Source of the DNA: Pachyseris speciosa
Lineage: Eukaryota; Cnidaria; Anthozoa; Scleractinia; Pachyseridae
Assembly: GCA_016490735.1 (NCBI GenBank)
Contig: JAEMWC010001099.1
Location: 10,001-74,000 of the forward strand
DNA: 64,000 bases
Reading direction: 5' to 3'
Shown: positions 63,868 through 64,000 of the stretch, piece by piece
Layout of the letters: the number at the start of each line of letters is the position of its first letter
Position numbering within the stretch: position 1 is the first letter of the stretch
Position numbers and translations under genes: made by a program
The notes under the pieces: generated by a model
Told to the model about the DNA's origin: nothing
The model's input: the letters and a program-made list of their open reading frames with translations, nothing else
Database searches by the model: none

Positions 63868-64000
63868 GTACTTGGTTCTTTTAATCATTACTTTATTTTG
63901 TCGTAATATATTTTAACAGTTGATGTTTATTTTCTTGGGGCGAAATGTTGCGCATGCTTCGTACACACTTGATTAGTTAACTCAGCCCAGTTAACCTAAC

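Overview
The window is animal nuclear DNA, most likely from an anthozoan cnidarian such as a stony coral. The genes are intron-rich and every splice site I assigned fits GT-AG. One gene encodes a secreted astacin metalloprotease ending in a ShKT domain, a combination common in cnidarians. The rest is crowded with BEL/Pao, CR1/L2-like LINE, Penelope-like, tRNA-derived SINE and short terminal-inverted-repeat (TIR) elements. The organism call is inference. No bacterial, CRISPR or viral coding region was seen.

Layout. (1) About 97-12,616 and 49,617-64,000 are two direct copies of one segment about 49.5 kb apart; copy 2 still matches copy 1 at the window edge. Each carries the last three astacin exons, many small repeats, a 61-codon ORF and the penultimate exon of an IQUB-like gene. 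(2) Copy 1 continues into the last IQUB exon (13,140-13,304). (3) 13.3-32.5 kb is intergenic and TE-rich: LINE ends, a complete 6.2-kb BEL/Pao element (21,660-27,898) with 391-bp LTRs differing at 3 positions, and a 2.44-kb TIR element (28,571-31,012) carrying helicase fragments and interrupted by a 1.33-kb foldback element. (4) 32,583-51,962 is an intact eight-exon astacin gene (864 nt, 287 residues: signal peptide, FxGD propeptide, HExxHxxGxxH zinc site, Met-turn, six-Cys ShKT tail). Its introns hold two LINEs, a Penelope-like element, a SINE and several MITEs. (5) The tail of copy 2 ends in the IQUB penultimate exon.

How the parts relate. Both genes run on the + strand, so the window reads as a tandem array of astacin-then-IQUB units. 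The copies differ in informative ways. Copy 2 has a 1,914-bp TA-flanked TIR insertion whose empty site is preserved in copy 1. A nested LINE plus 3-bp-TSD TIR element has lost opposite parts in the two copies. IQUB has a 2-nt frameshift in copy 1 only. In the astacin Met-turn exon all seven base differences between copies change the protein and three codons are present or absent, while nearby introns look nearly identical. Real tandem duplication and uncollapsed haplotypes both remain possible.

Coordinates of exons and of elements with target-site duplications (TSDs) were read base by base. Boundaries of degraded LINE or SINE fragments are approximate. Family names come from recognition of motifs, not from a database search.
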